64,000 nt of DNA from Nostoc sp. NMS9. GTDB taxonomy: Bacteria; Cyanobacteriota; Cyanobacteriia; Cyanobacteriales; Nostocaceae. The notes beneath the pieces were generated by a model. The model did no database searches. It was not told the origin of the DNA and saw only the letters and a program-made list of their open reading frames with translations. Position numbers and translations under genes: made by a program. Below, piece by piece: positions 27,261 through 37,700 of this stretch. Positions within the stretch are counted from its first letter, which is position 1; every line of letters begins with the position of its first letter. The stretch spans positions 1 to 64,000 of the forward strand of contig NZ_JABXKL010000032.1 in assembly GCF_017114995.1 (NCBI RefSeq), given 5' to 3'.

Positions 27261-27330
27261 AGGAATTTTAGATTTTGGATTTTAGATTTTGGATTAAAAG
27301 TCTGTTTAATTTTACTTAATTACGAATTAT

Positions 27331-28362
27331 TTAATTAGTGGGATTCTCGATGGATAATTCGTATGTACAAAAAGCAGGTTTTTCTTGTTCTATTATTCTT
27401 TGAATAAGTTCTTCGTTGATAATGCCACTAGAAATATTTGAGCGCAAACGTACTATAAAATGATATGGTTGTCCACCTGCTAAAACTGCATTTCCAAGTT
27501 GTGCGTCTCCTATAATGAAACTTGGGCCAAAAGGTTCTGTAATACTAATATGTTTATCAGCTTCATTTGGTAAATGTTCGTCTAGCGGTAAACCAGTATA
27601 AAGATGTAAATAGAGACGTAATCCTTTACGAGTTCCTCGCCAGCGATAAAGTTCTACGGCTCGGCGAATTAAACGCCGCTGTTGCTGGAGATCCCAAACA
27701 GAATCTACTTGCCAAGCAACCCAATGAGCCATAAAGGGTAGTAATGCTTGCGGTGCTGTCAAGGGATCGAGATTTGCCCACATGACGTTATAACTATCAA
27801 CTATTGGTTGAAAAGCTTGCTCAAATATCTTCATGAAGCGACCAATAAAGTCCACTTCTCGATACAAAATTGGCAAGAATTTCATGTAGGCAGTGTAGGG
27901 ACGGATGTATAAATCGAAATACTCGCTTCTTTCGATTTGTTCGTTGTCCGTGCCTGGGTCTATATGTAGGGTAATTAGGCTGCGAAAATTGAGTGTTAGT
28001 TTGTCTTTTTTTCCAGGGGAAATTGCCTCTTGGTCTTCAAAAAATGTGTCAGGAATTGAGAAGTAGAGAACAGCATCCATTTGTCCGCGAGGTGGTATCT
28101 CACTGCCTTCTGTACCAATCTGACACCACTGAGATGGAAAGTTCCCTTCAACGCTTAAGCTTACTCGCAAAGGACGTTGTTCTAAGTTTTGCACTTGCAC
28201 AATCATCTCGCTGAGATGTCCAGGATGCAAGAGCAAACTACGTCCAGCTACATCGATGTTTTCTGCATTTGCAAATGCTAAACCTGCCACAGGTAAAGCT
28301 TCGGGAATTTGCATTGGCGTTAATTGAATGCTTACAGCTGGACTAGAGCGACTTTGAACCAT
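27331..28362 (-). CDS. Phage tail protein I-like baseplate protein (Afp12-like)
   Basis: The 343-residue protein begins at ATG 28362 with MVQSRSSPAVSIQLTP; an upstream in-frame start lies in low-complexity spacer. Residues 30-160 are a beta-rich domain. Residues about 165-340 match the tail protein I type found in eCIS: MKFLPILYREVDFIGRFMKI, LPFMAHWVAWQVD, QQRRLIRRAVELYRWRGTRK and GLRLYLHLYTGLPLD. In the Afp/PVC order this is the wedge component next to baseplate J. It follows the baseplate J gene by 58 bases on the same strand. Confidence 0.8.
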   Translation of the reverse strand: MVQSRSSPAVSIQLTPMQIPEALPVAGLAFANAENIDVAGRSLLLHPGHLSEMIVQVQNLEQRPLRVSLSVEGNFPSQWCQIGTEGSEIPPRGQMDAVLYFSIPDTFFEDQEAISPGKKDKLTLNFRSLITLHIDPGTDNEQIERSEYFDLYIRPYTAYMKFLPILYREVDFIGRFMKIFEQAFQPIVDSYNVMWANLDPLTAPQALLPFMAHWVAWQVDSVWDLQQQRRLIRRAVELYRWRGTRKGLRLYLHLYTGLPLDEHLPNEADKHISITEPFGPSFIIGDAQLGNAVLAGGQPYHFIVRLRSNISSGIINEELIQRIIEQEKPAFCTYELSIENPTN

Positions 28363-28420
28363 AGGATTGTTGATTGTAAGGAGAATAACTACTGACAAAT
28401 GACAAATGACAAATGACAAA

Positions 28421-30619
28421 TTACGAATTACGAATGATTTGGATGTCGTGATTTGAACGCAGATTTGTATCAGCCCAGGAACATATCAAACCTTCTGATC
28501 CCGGATCAATCAATTGTTCTGGGGATGGTTGTCGTCTCCAATTTTCTCCTTGCTTGCGGATGGGAAACAGCAGAACGGGGCCTAAATGACGCACGCCTGG
28601 GGTTTGTTGGAGTAAGGCTACAATATCTGATGTATAAACTGGTCGCCCAAATGGCCAACCTTTACCGTCCATTCCTCCAGTTAAGGGATTTAAATATTTA
28701 TACAACGATCGCCTTAAATTCCGGCGAACTTCCTCGCTGGCAAAAGGGTTGTTGTATGCTGGCTCTAAAGCAATTTCTGTCTGTACCGAAACACCTACGT
28801 AATTTGGTTCTTGTAACTCTACTTGTACCCCTAATAACCGTCTTTCATCTAAATAACTCAAAATTTGCTCTTGCAGGGCATTACTGAGGGCAAATTGTTC
28901 TGGTGTCATGCCATTGCCTTGGGCGATCGCATCTGTATTTGCATAAGGAACTACCAGCAAACTAACTATACCAGCTTGTCTCCGAGAATTTGCTGGCAAA
29001 CAACGGACGCGGGCGATCGCACCATTCCCCGCCTGTTGAGTTAAAACTTCAAAATCTTCAGCAGTGACGGCGCGATCGCGTGTGCGGAGGATGCGGGGAG
29101 CCTTCATCACAGCCTGTTCTAGCGATTCGGCATCTGCACCATTGATTGCTGGTACACGATTGACCACACTAGCAATGTATGGATATGCAGACTTCAAAAA
29201 CTGAATTGCCCCAGCTTGAACATTGCCTTCTCTACCACCGCCTGTACGATAAGAAACCATCCTAATCTCTGCACCACGGGGAGGAATCGCCCCATATTGA
29301 TGTTCCGACTGGTTATTTTCCAGAACTTGTACAGATGTGTCATCTAGTGATGGTTGCTGGATTCGCCCTCGCACCTGTGTTTGTTGTTTAAGTTGGCTAG
29401 GTTCCCGAATCAGCGGCCCAAATTGGACTGTACCAGCGATCGAATCGATAGTGTAATGAAAGTTATGCGGACCAGAATCAGCAAAATCTCTCACCTCAGT
29501 CCACTTTTGAGGCAAACCACCAGCAGGAGTAACTAAAATATACTCATTTTCTTGGCGTTCTAAAATTGGTGCTGTTTGTAACTGGAAACTTTGACCGGGT
29601 GTACCATCACTAATTCCCAATCGCTCATCTTGAATCAGCGTACTATGGCTAGCCCTAACAGTACCGCCAATTGAACGCACTGCTAAACCAGTAATTCGTG
29701 GTGGACGATTGTAACCAGATTCATTGGTTTGTGTAGAAATAAAGCTACAGCGCAACCAGCGACCTCGGTAAGAGGTAAAATTAGCCACAGGCCAAATTTG
29801 AGGTAAATGCAGACGTACCTCTGCACCTTGCGAGGGATTTTCACCCTCTTGGGCGATTTCATAAAAACTGAAACCGCGAGTCTTATCATCTAATTCCTGC
29901 AATAAAACTGGCTGCCAATTTTCCCCATCCCAGGCTTCCCACCTCCGGGGTGGTTGATTGGGGTTAATCCCAGCAGGGGTAGCCGCAGCCCCTTGGAAAA
30001 TAATTTCTAAAACATTAGCGTCTAAAGGATCGTCAGAATTAATTGCTAAATAAAAGCAGTTACCAGACTGGGGTTCCTCTTCAAAAATCGGTTGTTCATT
30101 ACCTGTCCAGTAACCGTTAGATTGACGAGTCCATGAAGTTGTGACTCTTTCGCGCAGAGATTGGGGAATATCTTCGGTGGTTTGGGCAGTTAAGAAGTGT
30201 TGGATGCGGGGGTTGCCGATAATTAGAGGAGAATCTGTGCTGAAGGTAATCGCTTCTGTAGTTTCAGTGCGGATAGTTGAGGCTTCTAATCCTGCGGGAA
30301 TCGTGTAGGCTTCAGGTAGTGCAGCGCTTAAATAAAAAGTTAATTCCGTGCGGGCTGGGGCGGGAGGCTGGAGACGGATACCCAGTAATTCTAGGAAAGC
30401 AACATAATTTTTTCGGGGTACTTGGTTGAATCTGAGCAACATCTGGTCAGTTAACCAAGCAAATAACTCAATTAGCGTAATTCCTGGGTCGCTGAGATTG
30501 TGGTCAGTCCATTCTGGACAGTAGCGAGGAATACGCATAATACATTCTTCCACCAAATCATCGAAGGCGCGATCGTCTAAGTTGGAAGAAGGTAATTTCG
30601 GTAAAAAATCAAAGTTCAT
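28421..30619 (-). CDS. Baseplate J-like protein (Afp11-like)
   Basis: The 732-residue protein is a putative baseplate wedge of the injection system. It has CPEWTDHNLSDPGITLIELFAWLTDQ-type sequence near residue 35-60 (the standard opening of this family), PRKNYVAFLELLGIRL, then in the C-terminal half RTGGGREGNV, APRILRTRDRAVTAEDFEVL near 515 and the closing SLYKYLNPLTGGMDGKGWPF followed by VYTSDIVALLQQTPGV. These fit the gp6/J family of contractile systems. Length is near the family norm. ATG 30619 starts it. The neighbours gp25 and tail protein I support the call. Confidence 0.9.
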   Translation of the reverse strand: MNFDFLPKLPSSNLDDRAFDDLVEECIMRIPRYCPEWTDHNLSDPGITLIELFAWLTDQMLLRFNQVPRKNYVAFLELLGIRLQPPAPARTELTFYLSAALPEAYTIPAGLEASTIRTETTEAITFSTDSPLIIGNPRIQHFLTAQTTEDIPQSLRERVTTSWTRQSNGYWTGNEQPIFEEEPQSGNCFYLAINSDDPLDANVLEIIFQGAAATPAGINPNQPPRRWEAWDGENWQPVLLQELDDKTRGFSFYEIAQEGENPSQGAEVRLHLPQIWPVANFTSYRGRWLRCSFISTQTNESGYNRPPRITGLAVRSIGGTVRASHSTLIQDERLGISDGTPGQSFQLQTAPILERQENEYILVTPAGGLPQKWTEVRDFADSGPHNFHYTIDSIAGTVQFGPLIREPSQLKQQTQVRGRIQQPSLDDTSVQVLENNQSEHQYGAIPPRGAEIRMVSYRTGGGREGNVQAGAIQFLKSAYPYIASVVNRVPAINGADAESLEQAVMKAPRILRTRDRAVTAEDFEVLTQQAGNGAIARVRCLPANSRRQAGIVSLLVVPYANTDAIAQGNGMTPEQFALSNALQEQILSYLDERRLLGVQVELQEPNYVGVSVQTEIALEPAYNNPFASEEVRRNLRRSLYKYLNPLTGGMDGKGWPFGRPVYTSDIVALLQQTPGVRHLGPVLLFPIRKQGENWRRQPSPEQLIDPGSEGLICSWADTNLRSNHDIQIIRNS

Positions 30620-30715
30620 ACCAATTTAAAAAAAGAATGTGACAGATACAAGCCTAGAAACCCAGATGAAATTTAGCTTTCTTAATTTTGAATTTTGAAT
30701 TTTGAATTGGTATCA

Positions 30716-31135
30716 CTATTCTTCTCCAGCTGATACCAAATAATAAGGATAAACAAAACTATAAATATCGGGGCCGTCTTTGAGCCGATAATTGATGATG
30801 ATGTCTACTCTGCCACGCATAGGGTCAGGATCGGTGACAACTTCATCGATAGTAATGCGTGGTTCCCAAACTTCTAAAGCTTCCAAAACATAAAGACGGA
30901 TTCGCAGTAGGGTATCGCTATTCAAAGGTGCAAACGCCAGTTCCGACAAGCGCGAACCAAACGTCGGTCGATAAACCCGCTCACCTACACCCGTGCGGAG
31001 GATAATCCAAATAGATTCTTTAACTTTTTGATCTTCACGGCTAAGTTGTATGCCACCTTGCACACTTAAATGCAGTGGATAAGCCCAACCTGTTCCCAAA
31101 TAGGCTCGTTGACGACCGTAAACCATATCTGGCAC
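30716..31135 (-). CDS. gp25/GPW-type baseplate protein (Afp9-like)
   Basis: The 139-residue protein shows AYLGTGWAYPLHLSVQGGIQ, then ESIWIILRTGVGERVYRPTF, GSRLSELAFAPLN and WEPRITIDEV, diagnostic of the T4 gp25-like baseplate wedge that also initiates sheath assembly. GTG 31135 gives a leader (MPDMVYG) of the same length as relatives; ATG 31126 is an alternative. It is separated from the PAAR gene by 640 bases of repeats and IS debris. A sheath would be its expected partner, but none is in the window. Confidence 0.87.
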   Translation of the reverse strand: MPDMVYGRQRAYLGTGWAYPLHLSVQGGIQLSREDQKVKESIWIILRTGVGERVYRPTFGSRLSELAFAPLNSDTLLRIRLYVLEALEVWEPRITIDEVVTDPDPMRGRVDIIINYRLKDGPDIYSFVYPYYLVSAGEE

Positions 31136-31324
31136 TTAGATAGATGTTACATGGATATCTTCAAAGATATCGACAGACAAGGTTTAAGCCTATTCTCCAA
31201 AGGTCGAGGTTAAGGAGGCGGGGGCAGAGGGAAAGAGGCTTTTCCGATTTTTGTACAAATGCGGTAATCATAAGTGATTAGCCGGACTTGATATCACTCA
31301 CCTGAATTACAGCCGGCAGAAAGG

Positions 31325-31483
31325 CTGTGGACTCTGGTAGACGAACCAATTGCTAATCAATCTTTTGAGACACTCCATGATTTAGAGAATGTTTTATTTT
31401 ATCGGTGTCAATCTTTACTTCAACAGCCAGATTTAATCCGTGGCTTAACGGCTTTTCATTGGTGGCTTCAAACTGGCGCTTAA
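31325..31483 (+). pseudogene. Transposase C-terminal remnant (IS630-like)
   Basis: Fifty-two codons read LWTLVDEPIANQSFETL, HDLENVLFYRCQSLLQQ and LTAFHWWLQTGA before TAA, like the C-terminus of an IS630-type transposase. Related sequences of about 35 bases flank it in direct orientation (about 31265-31300 and 31481-31516, sharing ATAAGTGATTA/GTAAGTCATTA and CCGGACNTGATAT). Confidence 0.5.
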
Positions 31484-31599
31484 TCGTAAGTCATTACCCG
31501 GACATGATATGATTCGCTTTTTCGTTCGTTTTATGTTGGTCGCAATTCATCTCCCGGTACAACGAAGTTTACCGGGAGTCCTCTTGCTCCATTTAAGAT

Positions 31600-31729
31600 A
31601 GATGAATCCAGTTGCGAGGTGGATGAACGGAGTTCTGAAGTGGATTCATCCAGTTCAAAGGTGGATGAACGGAGTTCTGAGGTGGATTCATCCATCCAGT
31701 TCAAAGGTCAAAGGTGGATGAAAGAGATT
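31600..31729 (+). repeat. Tandem repeat, about 45-bp unit
   Basis: Alternating GGTGGATGAACGGAGTTCTG and GTGGATTCATCCAGTTCAAA blocks are repeated about two and a half times between the gp25 and PAAR genes. Confidence 0.85.
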
Positions 31730-31736
31730 CTAACTC

Positions 31737-31773
31737 TCCCTGCCCCCTGCCCCCTGCCCCCTGCCCCCTGCCT
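31737..31773 (+). repeat. Heptamer repeat CCCCTGC
   Basis: Four to five copies of the CCCCTGC heptamer end close to the PAAR gene stop codon. A shorter run of the same heptamer is at 46301-46318. Confidence 0.85.
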
Positions 31774-31779
31774 CTCCAA

Positions 31780-32277
31780 TCAGCCGCCAATCAAAACAGT
31801 GGGATTACCTTTGATAATTTTATTCGGCGGCCCTAATGCTTCTAAAACAGTGTCGCCCATCCGAGAGGCAGGCAGATTGTTAATCAGTACTGTCTGGCTA
31901 CCGTCAATCACAACCCCAGGCCCGTGCGGAGGTAAAGGTAAAGGTGTGGCGCAATTATGAATATCAGCACCAGCAGCAGCAGCAGCGATCGCATTACCCA
32001 TAGTAGCTGATGCTGTTGCCTTTGTAGTTTGTTCGGCGGCTAAGGCAGCAGGTGCCCCTGGTGTACCAGCCGCCGCTAGGGTAGCAGCCTCAGCCGCTTT
32101 GATAGCTATATCAGAAGATGTTTTGGCGGACTGCAAACCTGGTACTGCGGCGGCAAGTACGCCCCGCCACGCAGGTAAAGACCCAATCAACACATTGGGA
32201 CTACCCGGCCCCCCTGTTAAGACTGGGGGTAAGGGGTGCGCCACATTGTCGGTAATTCTTGCTGCTGGTCTACCCAT
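31780..32277 (-). CDS. PAAR-domain spike-tip protein (Afp10-like)
   Basis: The 165-residue protein has PAAR features: MGRPAARITDNVAHPLPPVL, GSPNVLIGSLPAWR, the metal-ligand-type region DIHNCATPLPLPPHGPGVV, QTVLINNLPASRMGDTVLE and the closing GNPTVLIGG. Between residues 45 and 95 is an Ala/Thr-rich segment. PAAR proteins cap the VgrG-like spike and sharpen the injection tip. ATG 32277 has AGGAGG five bases upstream and is preferred over the adjacent GTG. It directly follows the spike gene, 35 bases apart, and probably shares its transcript. Confidence 0.9.
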   Translation of the reverse strand: MGRPAARITDNVAHPLPPVLTGGPGSPNVLIGSLPAWRGVLAAAVPGLQSAKTSSDIAIKAAEAATLAAAGTPGAPAALAAEQTTKATASATMGNAIAAAAAGADIHNCATPLPLPPHGPGVVIDGSQTVLINNLPASRMGDTVLEALGPPNKIIKGNPTVLIGG

Positions 32278-32312
32278 CACAACCTCCTATTGTGTTTATT
32301 ACGAATTACGAA

Positions 32313-34046
32313 TTAATTAAGGCGAATCAATGCACCTTTGACTGTAATCGTACCGTTGGCTGAAATGTCGATATTGCCAGCAGCATCTAATGACATATTA
32401 CCTGTTGATTTCACTGAAACAGATTTAGCCATATCGTCCATTTTGATTCTATGACCGCCTTTGGTTTCAATCTCTATGCACCTTTGACTGTCATTAAGAT
32501 ATATTTTGTGACCGTATTCAGTTTCTACGCGAATACCTTTTTTACTACTTCCTTTATCTTCTTCGACAAACTGTAGAGTATGACCTACACGAGTTTTAAT
32601 GGTACGTAATCTTACACCACTTGTAACTGAATCCCTTACCTTTTCCGGTGGTGCATCCTTACCATTCCATACTCCGCCAATAACGTAGGGACGGTGGATA
32701 TCGCCATGCTCAAAACCTACTAAAACTTCATCGTTTACTTCTGGTAAACAGTCAAAACCTCTATTTGGGCCTGCTCCCACAGCTACAACTCTCGCCCAGT
32801 CACTTGTATGTTCTTCTGTGAGAGTGGGAAACTTAACCTTGACTCTACCCCATGCCTCTGGGTCTTTGTTATCAGTCACAATTCCTACTAATAAAGTCTC
32901 AGATGGCTGTAGACGTTTTTCTGGAGATAGAGTTGTGAATAAGCTCCCAGAACGCAGTCCCCGCACGCTGAAATAAGTTTCATAAACGCGCTGACTGAAG
33001 AAATGGCGTGTTTCTGTAACATAATACTTACCACTATAGCGATCGCCCATACCCTCAAGATTAATAACCCGTCCAGGACGAATCTCAGGATTCCCTTCTG
33101 CTTTGGCATCTGCATAAACAAATTCTCCTCCTAGTTCATCACACAAAGCCTGAGCCATAGTCTCTGCTTGTTTTTTGCTGGCAACAGGTTTATCTACAAC
33201 AATCATTTTGGGAGATTTAAGATTAGAAAATGCATTACTAGTACTACTTCCTAGCTTATTACCTGTCTCAGTTATTTGCTTCTCTTTCTTGGCTGTTCCA
33301 CTAATCAATTTTTTCTGGGTATAGTCCCAGGCGCGTACTTCTACAGAACTTATCTGTTCAGCACTGGTAACGCGGGTACTAAATTTATTAATATCAACTA
33401 GCCATTTTAGTGATAGAGCTTCCTGACTTTTTGGTTTGCAAAAATTTAGTTTTTCCTCTGTAATAAATAACTCAAAACCAATGCGAGCAGCCCTTTCTCG
33501 CAAAAATTCCATATTAGTTTGGTTTTCTTGGAAGACATACTTATGAACTTCACCAGTTGGTTCTATATTGCCAGGTCTTATACCTACTTCTTGAACTATT
33601 TTCTTGACTATACTACTATCAGTTTCATTTAAAAAAGAACGATTATAACGACCTCTGTGCAGACGATGAGAAATATCATAACCACGAACAATGATATCAG
33701 CTTCAGATTTTTCATTGAAGTGAACTTCCATCGCTGTGATTTCGCCTTCAATGAGGAATTCTCCTACCTCCTCTTGAAAATTATTATCTAGAGTAGTACT
33801 CGAAGTAAAACCCAACTTCACTTTTTTCCCAATTTTAAATAAAGGCTCATGTCGCCAAGCTTTGTTTTCTGTCCGGTCAGATGCAGGAATATAGCTGTTA
33901 TGGATTACTAGCGTAAACATTGCTGGTAAATGAAGGCTTTCTTCGATTGTGATTTGCAACAAATCCTTCATTAATTCAGGAGAAGCTTGTTTTCCATCTA
34001 TCTGTATTTTAGGTTCGCTTAAATAAAGGCTTTTTTTAGGAGGCAT
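32313..34046 (-). CDS. VgrG-like spike protein (Afp8-like)
   Basis: The 577-residue protein is the central spike of the contractile system. The N-terminal part is gp27/phage-late-control-D-like (IIVRGYDISHRLHRGRYN, FQENQTNMEFLRERAARIGFE). The second half has the OB-fold base and beta-helix of gp5: VGIVTDNKDPEAWGRVKVKF, DWARVVAVGAGPNRGFDCLP, NDEVLVGFEHGDIHRPYVIG, and a repeated short beta pattern near the end (GHKIYLNDSQRCIEIETKGG). No enzymatic extension is fused to it. The neighbours gp53-like and PAAR genes fit the Afp7-8-10 order. Confidence 0.92.
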   Translation of the reverse strand: MPPKKSLYLSEPKIQIDGKQASPELMKDLLQITIEESLHLPAMFTLVIHNSYIPASDRTENKAWRHEPLFKIGKKVKLGFTSSTTLDNNFQEEVGEFLIEGEITAMEVHFNEKSEADIIVRGYDISHRLHRGRYNRSFLNETDSSIVKKIVQEVGIRPGNIEPTGEVHKYVFQENQTNMEFLRERAARIGFELFITEEKLNFCKPKSQEALSLKWLVDINKFSTRVTSAEQISSVEVRAWDYTQKKLISGTAKKEKQITETGNKLGSSTSNAFSNLKSPKMIVVDKPVASKKQAETMAQALCDELGGEFVYADAKAEGNPEIRPGRVINLEGMGDRYSGKYYVTETRHFFSQRVYETYFSVRGLRSGSLFTTLSPEKRLQPSETLLVGIVTDNKDPEAWGRVKVKFPTLTEEHTSDWARVVAVGAGPNRGFDCLPEVNDEVLVGFEHGDIHRPYVIGGVWNGKDAPPEKVRDSVTSGVRLRTIKTRVGHTLQFVEEDKGSSKKGIRVETEYGHKIYLNDSQRCIEIETKGGHRIKMDDMAKSVSVKSTGNMSLDAAGNIDISANGTITVKGALIRLN

Positions 34047-34125
34047 AACTATTCTTTGATAACTTATGAAATGTTCAGAGCAGCCTTTAATGACAAAGTA
34101 AATACTAATTTATCACTTTATTTTT

Positions 34126-34683
34126 TTACTTAATCAGTGTTTTACCCTTTTGATCTGTCTCACGAGCATCGCCTTTAGAAGCAGATTCACGTCCTCCAGG
34201 AAGGTTATTCTTATCTACTTCTTGCAAGGCTATATCTACTAGTGCCCTGACTGGTGTACCATCACTCAAAAACATATTTAAAGTGTAGGTTAAACTCGTG
34301 ATTACACAATAAAAATACTCATTCCCCCACGTGAATATATAAACAGGTGGTCGTTTATCAGTTGCTTTACTAATAGTTTCTACACCTAGCTTGATTGTAT
34401 CTATATATTTTTTCATCACCGATTCTTTCGTTTCATAAGTATCATAAACTAATTGTTTGAGTGTGAATTTGTAAGGTTCAACGCCAGAAAAGTTTACTTT
34501 TGGAAGTAGATTCGTTCCTCTATTACCATCTTTACTTTCCCACTTAACAGTTCGAGCGAAACTAATATCTGTAGGATTAAACATTAATTCAATATCTGGC
34601 GCTTCACCGTTATAAGCTACAAGTTTGGCTTTCTCAAGTTGCGGTTGACGTTTTTGAATAACAATAATTGCTGGACTTGCCAT
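34126..34683 (-). CDS. gp53-like CIS protein (Afp7-like)
   Basis: The 185-residue protein contains EAPDIELMFNPTDISFARTV, FKLTLKQ-like KFTLKQLVYDTYE, RPPVYIFTWGNEYFYCVITS and LTYTLNMFLSDGTPVRALVD, which define the family linking the tube to the spike in eCIS and type VI-like particles. Relatives often end in a LysM motif; here the C-terminus is a short charged tail (GRESASKGDARETDQKG) without one. ATG 34683 has AGGAG about ten bases upstream. It is 79 bases upstream of the VgrG-like gene on the same strand. Confidence 0.87.
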   Translation of the reverse strand: MASPAIIVIQKRQPQLEKAKLVAYNGEAPDIELMFNPTDISFARTVKWESKDGNRGTNLLPKVNFSGVEPYKFTLKQLVYDTYETKESVMKKYIDTIKLGVETISKATDKRPPVYIFTWGNEYFYCVITSLTYTLNMFLSDGTPVRALVDIALQEVDKNNLPGGRESASKGDARETDQKGKTLIK

Positions 34684-34716
34684 TTGAATATTCTCCTAAA
34701 ATTATTAAATGATAAT

Positions 34717-37700
34717 TTACCAAGGTAATCGACCTGAGTAACCGCCATGCCGTTCTCGCTCAATTTCTATTCGTTGCCGTAATCTGCTATAAACTTCACG
34801 AGCTAGAGCTTCAATATCAGCCGTATCATCTTTATCATCTTCTTGAGAAAATGAGGATGCACTCTCTATCGTCTCAGTTAACGGTGCTATTTCTCTAGAT
34901 ATGTCGGGTGGAGTAACTTCTCCACCATTAACAAAGCCTCTAGGTGAAGGAAGGTATTTAGCAAAAATTTGTGGCGATTCTGAAACATGAGAAAATTCAT
35001 AATTTTGGCTATTAGATTCTCCATCATTAAAATTAAAGCTAGTGAATTCACGATCGTTTCCATTTAGTAAATCTTCCACATTTGACCATTGAGAAGGTGT
35101 GTTTGACCATTGGGAAGGTGTATGAGTCGTGGAATTTGCTTTTCGGAAAATCAGGGGAGGCGATGAGTATTGGGGTGAGGATTCACCTACATCAATTGTT
35201 TCATTGTGAAGGGTATGAATCTCTGGAGAATTGAGTATCGAAAGTCTCTGTTTACTAATATTCAACCCCAAGGAAGAAGGAATTAAAGAATTGGATATCT
35301 CTGGTGAATCAGTCTCAGCGCTTTTTAGTTGTAATGAAGTGTCTGGAAAAGAATCGACTTTAGTCGGAGTCTCTGGAGAAATTGTTGCTTCTGGTTCTGT
35401 GGGATTGGGTGTCTGTAAACTTGGAAGAATAATATCTTGCGGTGTTCCACCCGTGTTGATGTGATGTAGTAGGGGTAGATTCTTCTGTGCATCCCTAGTA
35501 TTAATCACAAACTCTCCAGGTGTAAGCATTGCAGGTACTGTATCTGAGGGTGCTATCTGCTGGCGATTTTCAACGTGGGAGTCTGTAACATGACCACCAG
35601 TAGCATAACCTTTAGGTGCTGGCAAATTTTCTGCGATCGCATTTTGCTCAACTTGAGGTGGTCTGCTTACCTCATTTTGTGGAGAGGTTAGATTATCTGA
35701 GGTATCAACAAAGGTTGATATTTCAGGATTTGTTACCGCAGAGGTAAATTCTGATTCTACTATTTGTTCATTGTCAATAATTTTCCTGAAAATACTCACA
35801 GTTTCACTAATTTCTGATGATGTGGCGGTAATTATTGGTGTTTCAACAATCTCGGATGATATGGCGGAAAGTGGTGCAATCGCAGTTTCACCAATTTCAG
35901 GCGATGTAGCACTAACTACTGGTGTTTCAACAATCTCAGGTGATGTGGCGGTAATTATTGGTGTTTCAACAATCTCAGGTGATGTGGCGAAAAGTGGTGC
36001 GTTGGCGTAGCCCGTCGTAGACATCGCAGTTTCACCAATCTCTAATGATGTAGCGGTAATTATTGGTGTTTCAACAATCTCAGGTGATGTGGTGAAAAGT
36101 GGTGCGATCCCAGTTTCACCAATTTCAGATGATATGGTGCTAACTACTGGTGTTTCAACAATCTCAGGTGATATGGCGGTAAATGGTGCGATCGCAGTTT
36201 CACTAATCTCTGATGATGTAGAGATAATTGTTGGTGCTTCAACAATCTCAGGTGATATGGCAAAAAGTGGTGCGATAGAAGTTTCACCAATTTCAGATGA
36301 TATGGCGCTAACTACTGGTGTTTCAACAATCTCAGGTGATGTGGCGAAAAGTGGTGCGATCGCAGTTTCACCAATTTCTGATGATCTGGCGGTAATTGTT
36401 GGTGTTTCAACAATCTCAGGCGATGTGGCGAAAAGTGGTGCGATCCCAGTTTCATAAATCTCAGGTGATGTACTAATTGTTGGTGTTTCAACAATCTCTG
36501 ATGATGTGGCGAAAAGTGGTGCGATCCCAGTTTCATAAATCTCAGGTGATGTACTAATTGTTGGTGTTTCAACAATTTCAGGTGATGTGGTGGTAAGTGG
36601 TGCGATCGCAGTTTCACCAATTTCTGATGATCTGGCGGTAATTATTGGTGTTTCAACAATCTCAGGTGATGTGGTGGTAAGTGGTGCGATCGCAGTTTCA
36701 CCAATCTCTGATGATGTACTAATTATTGGTGAAACACCAATTTCAGGTGATGTGGCGAAAAGTGGTGCGATCGCAGTTTCACCAATTTCTGATGATCTGG
36801 CGGTAATTATTGGTGTTTCAACAATCTCAGGTGATGTGGTGGTAAGTGGTGCGATCGCAGTTTCACCAATTTCTGATGATCTGGCGGTAATTATTGGTGT
36901 TTCAACAATCTCAGGTGATGTGGTGGTAAGTGGTGCGATCGCAGTTTCACCAATCTCTGATGATGTGGCGGTAATTATTGGTGTTTCAACAATCTCAGGT
37001 GATACTAAAATGGGCTGACTTTCTGTAAACTTGCTATTAGTACTCTCAAGATAGCTGTCACGTTGCAGTGAAGTGAGATTTGCTGAGACATCTGAGACAT
37101 TAACCACCATAGCAGACTGTAACTCTGAAATTACTAACGTTTCATTATTATCAGAGTTTCTGAATAAACTAGGTGTGTCTTCAATATCAGCTGAGGTAGG
37201 TGTTAACTGAACAGGTATACTTGCTGGAGATTCAGAGGAAACACTGGAATCAATTTCTTGCTGTATTGCAATAGGATTTTTTGCGCCTAAAGACTCAGAA
37301 TTAGGTACAGCAATATGCGCCCCTACAGTATTTTCATCATTTGCCAAAGGATAAAGTAAAGTAGGTGCATCATCAAGATTGGGAGAGGTAAGCGCTGAGG
37401 GCAAAGCTAGATAATTATCAACGACAGTATTATCCAGTTGCAATGTGGGTATTTCCAAATTAGCCCCAACAGACAGAGGCTCATCTGATGCTAACAATCT
37501 ATCTTCACGAGCGTTAATAGTAACATTGCTTTGAGCAATATTACTAGCCACAGATGATTTGACTGCTTTTTTAGATTTGGATTTGGATTTTTTTTCAAGT
37601 GGCTTTTGAGATTTATTTATTTTTTTTGATTTAGATTTACCTTTACCTTTATCTTTATCTTTATCTTTAATATTTAGTTGTTGCCAAGTATCATCACTCG

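Noticed and set aside
35771-37018. CRISPR-like periodicity
   Set aside because: The units are contiguous coding repeats without unique spacers and lie in an open frame of 1120 codons.
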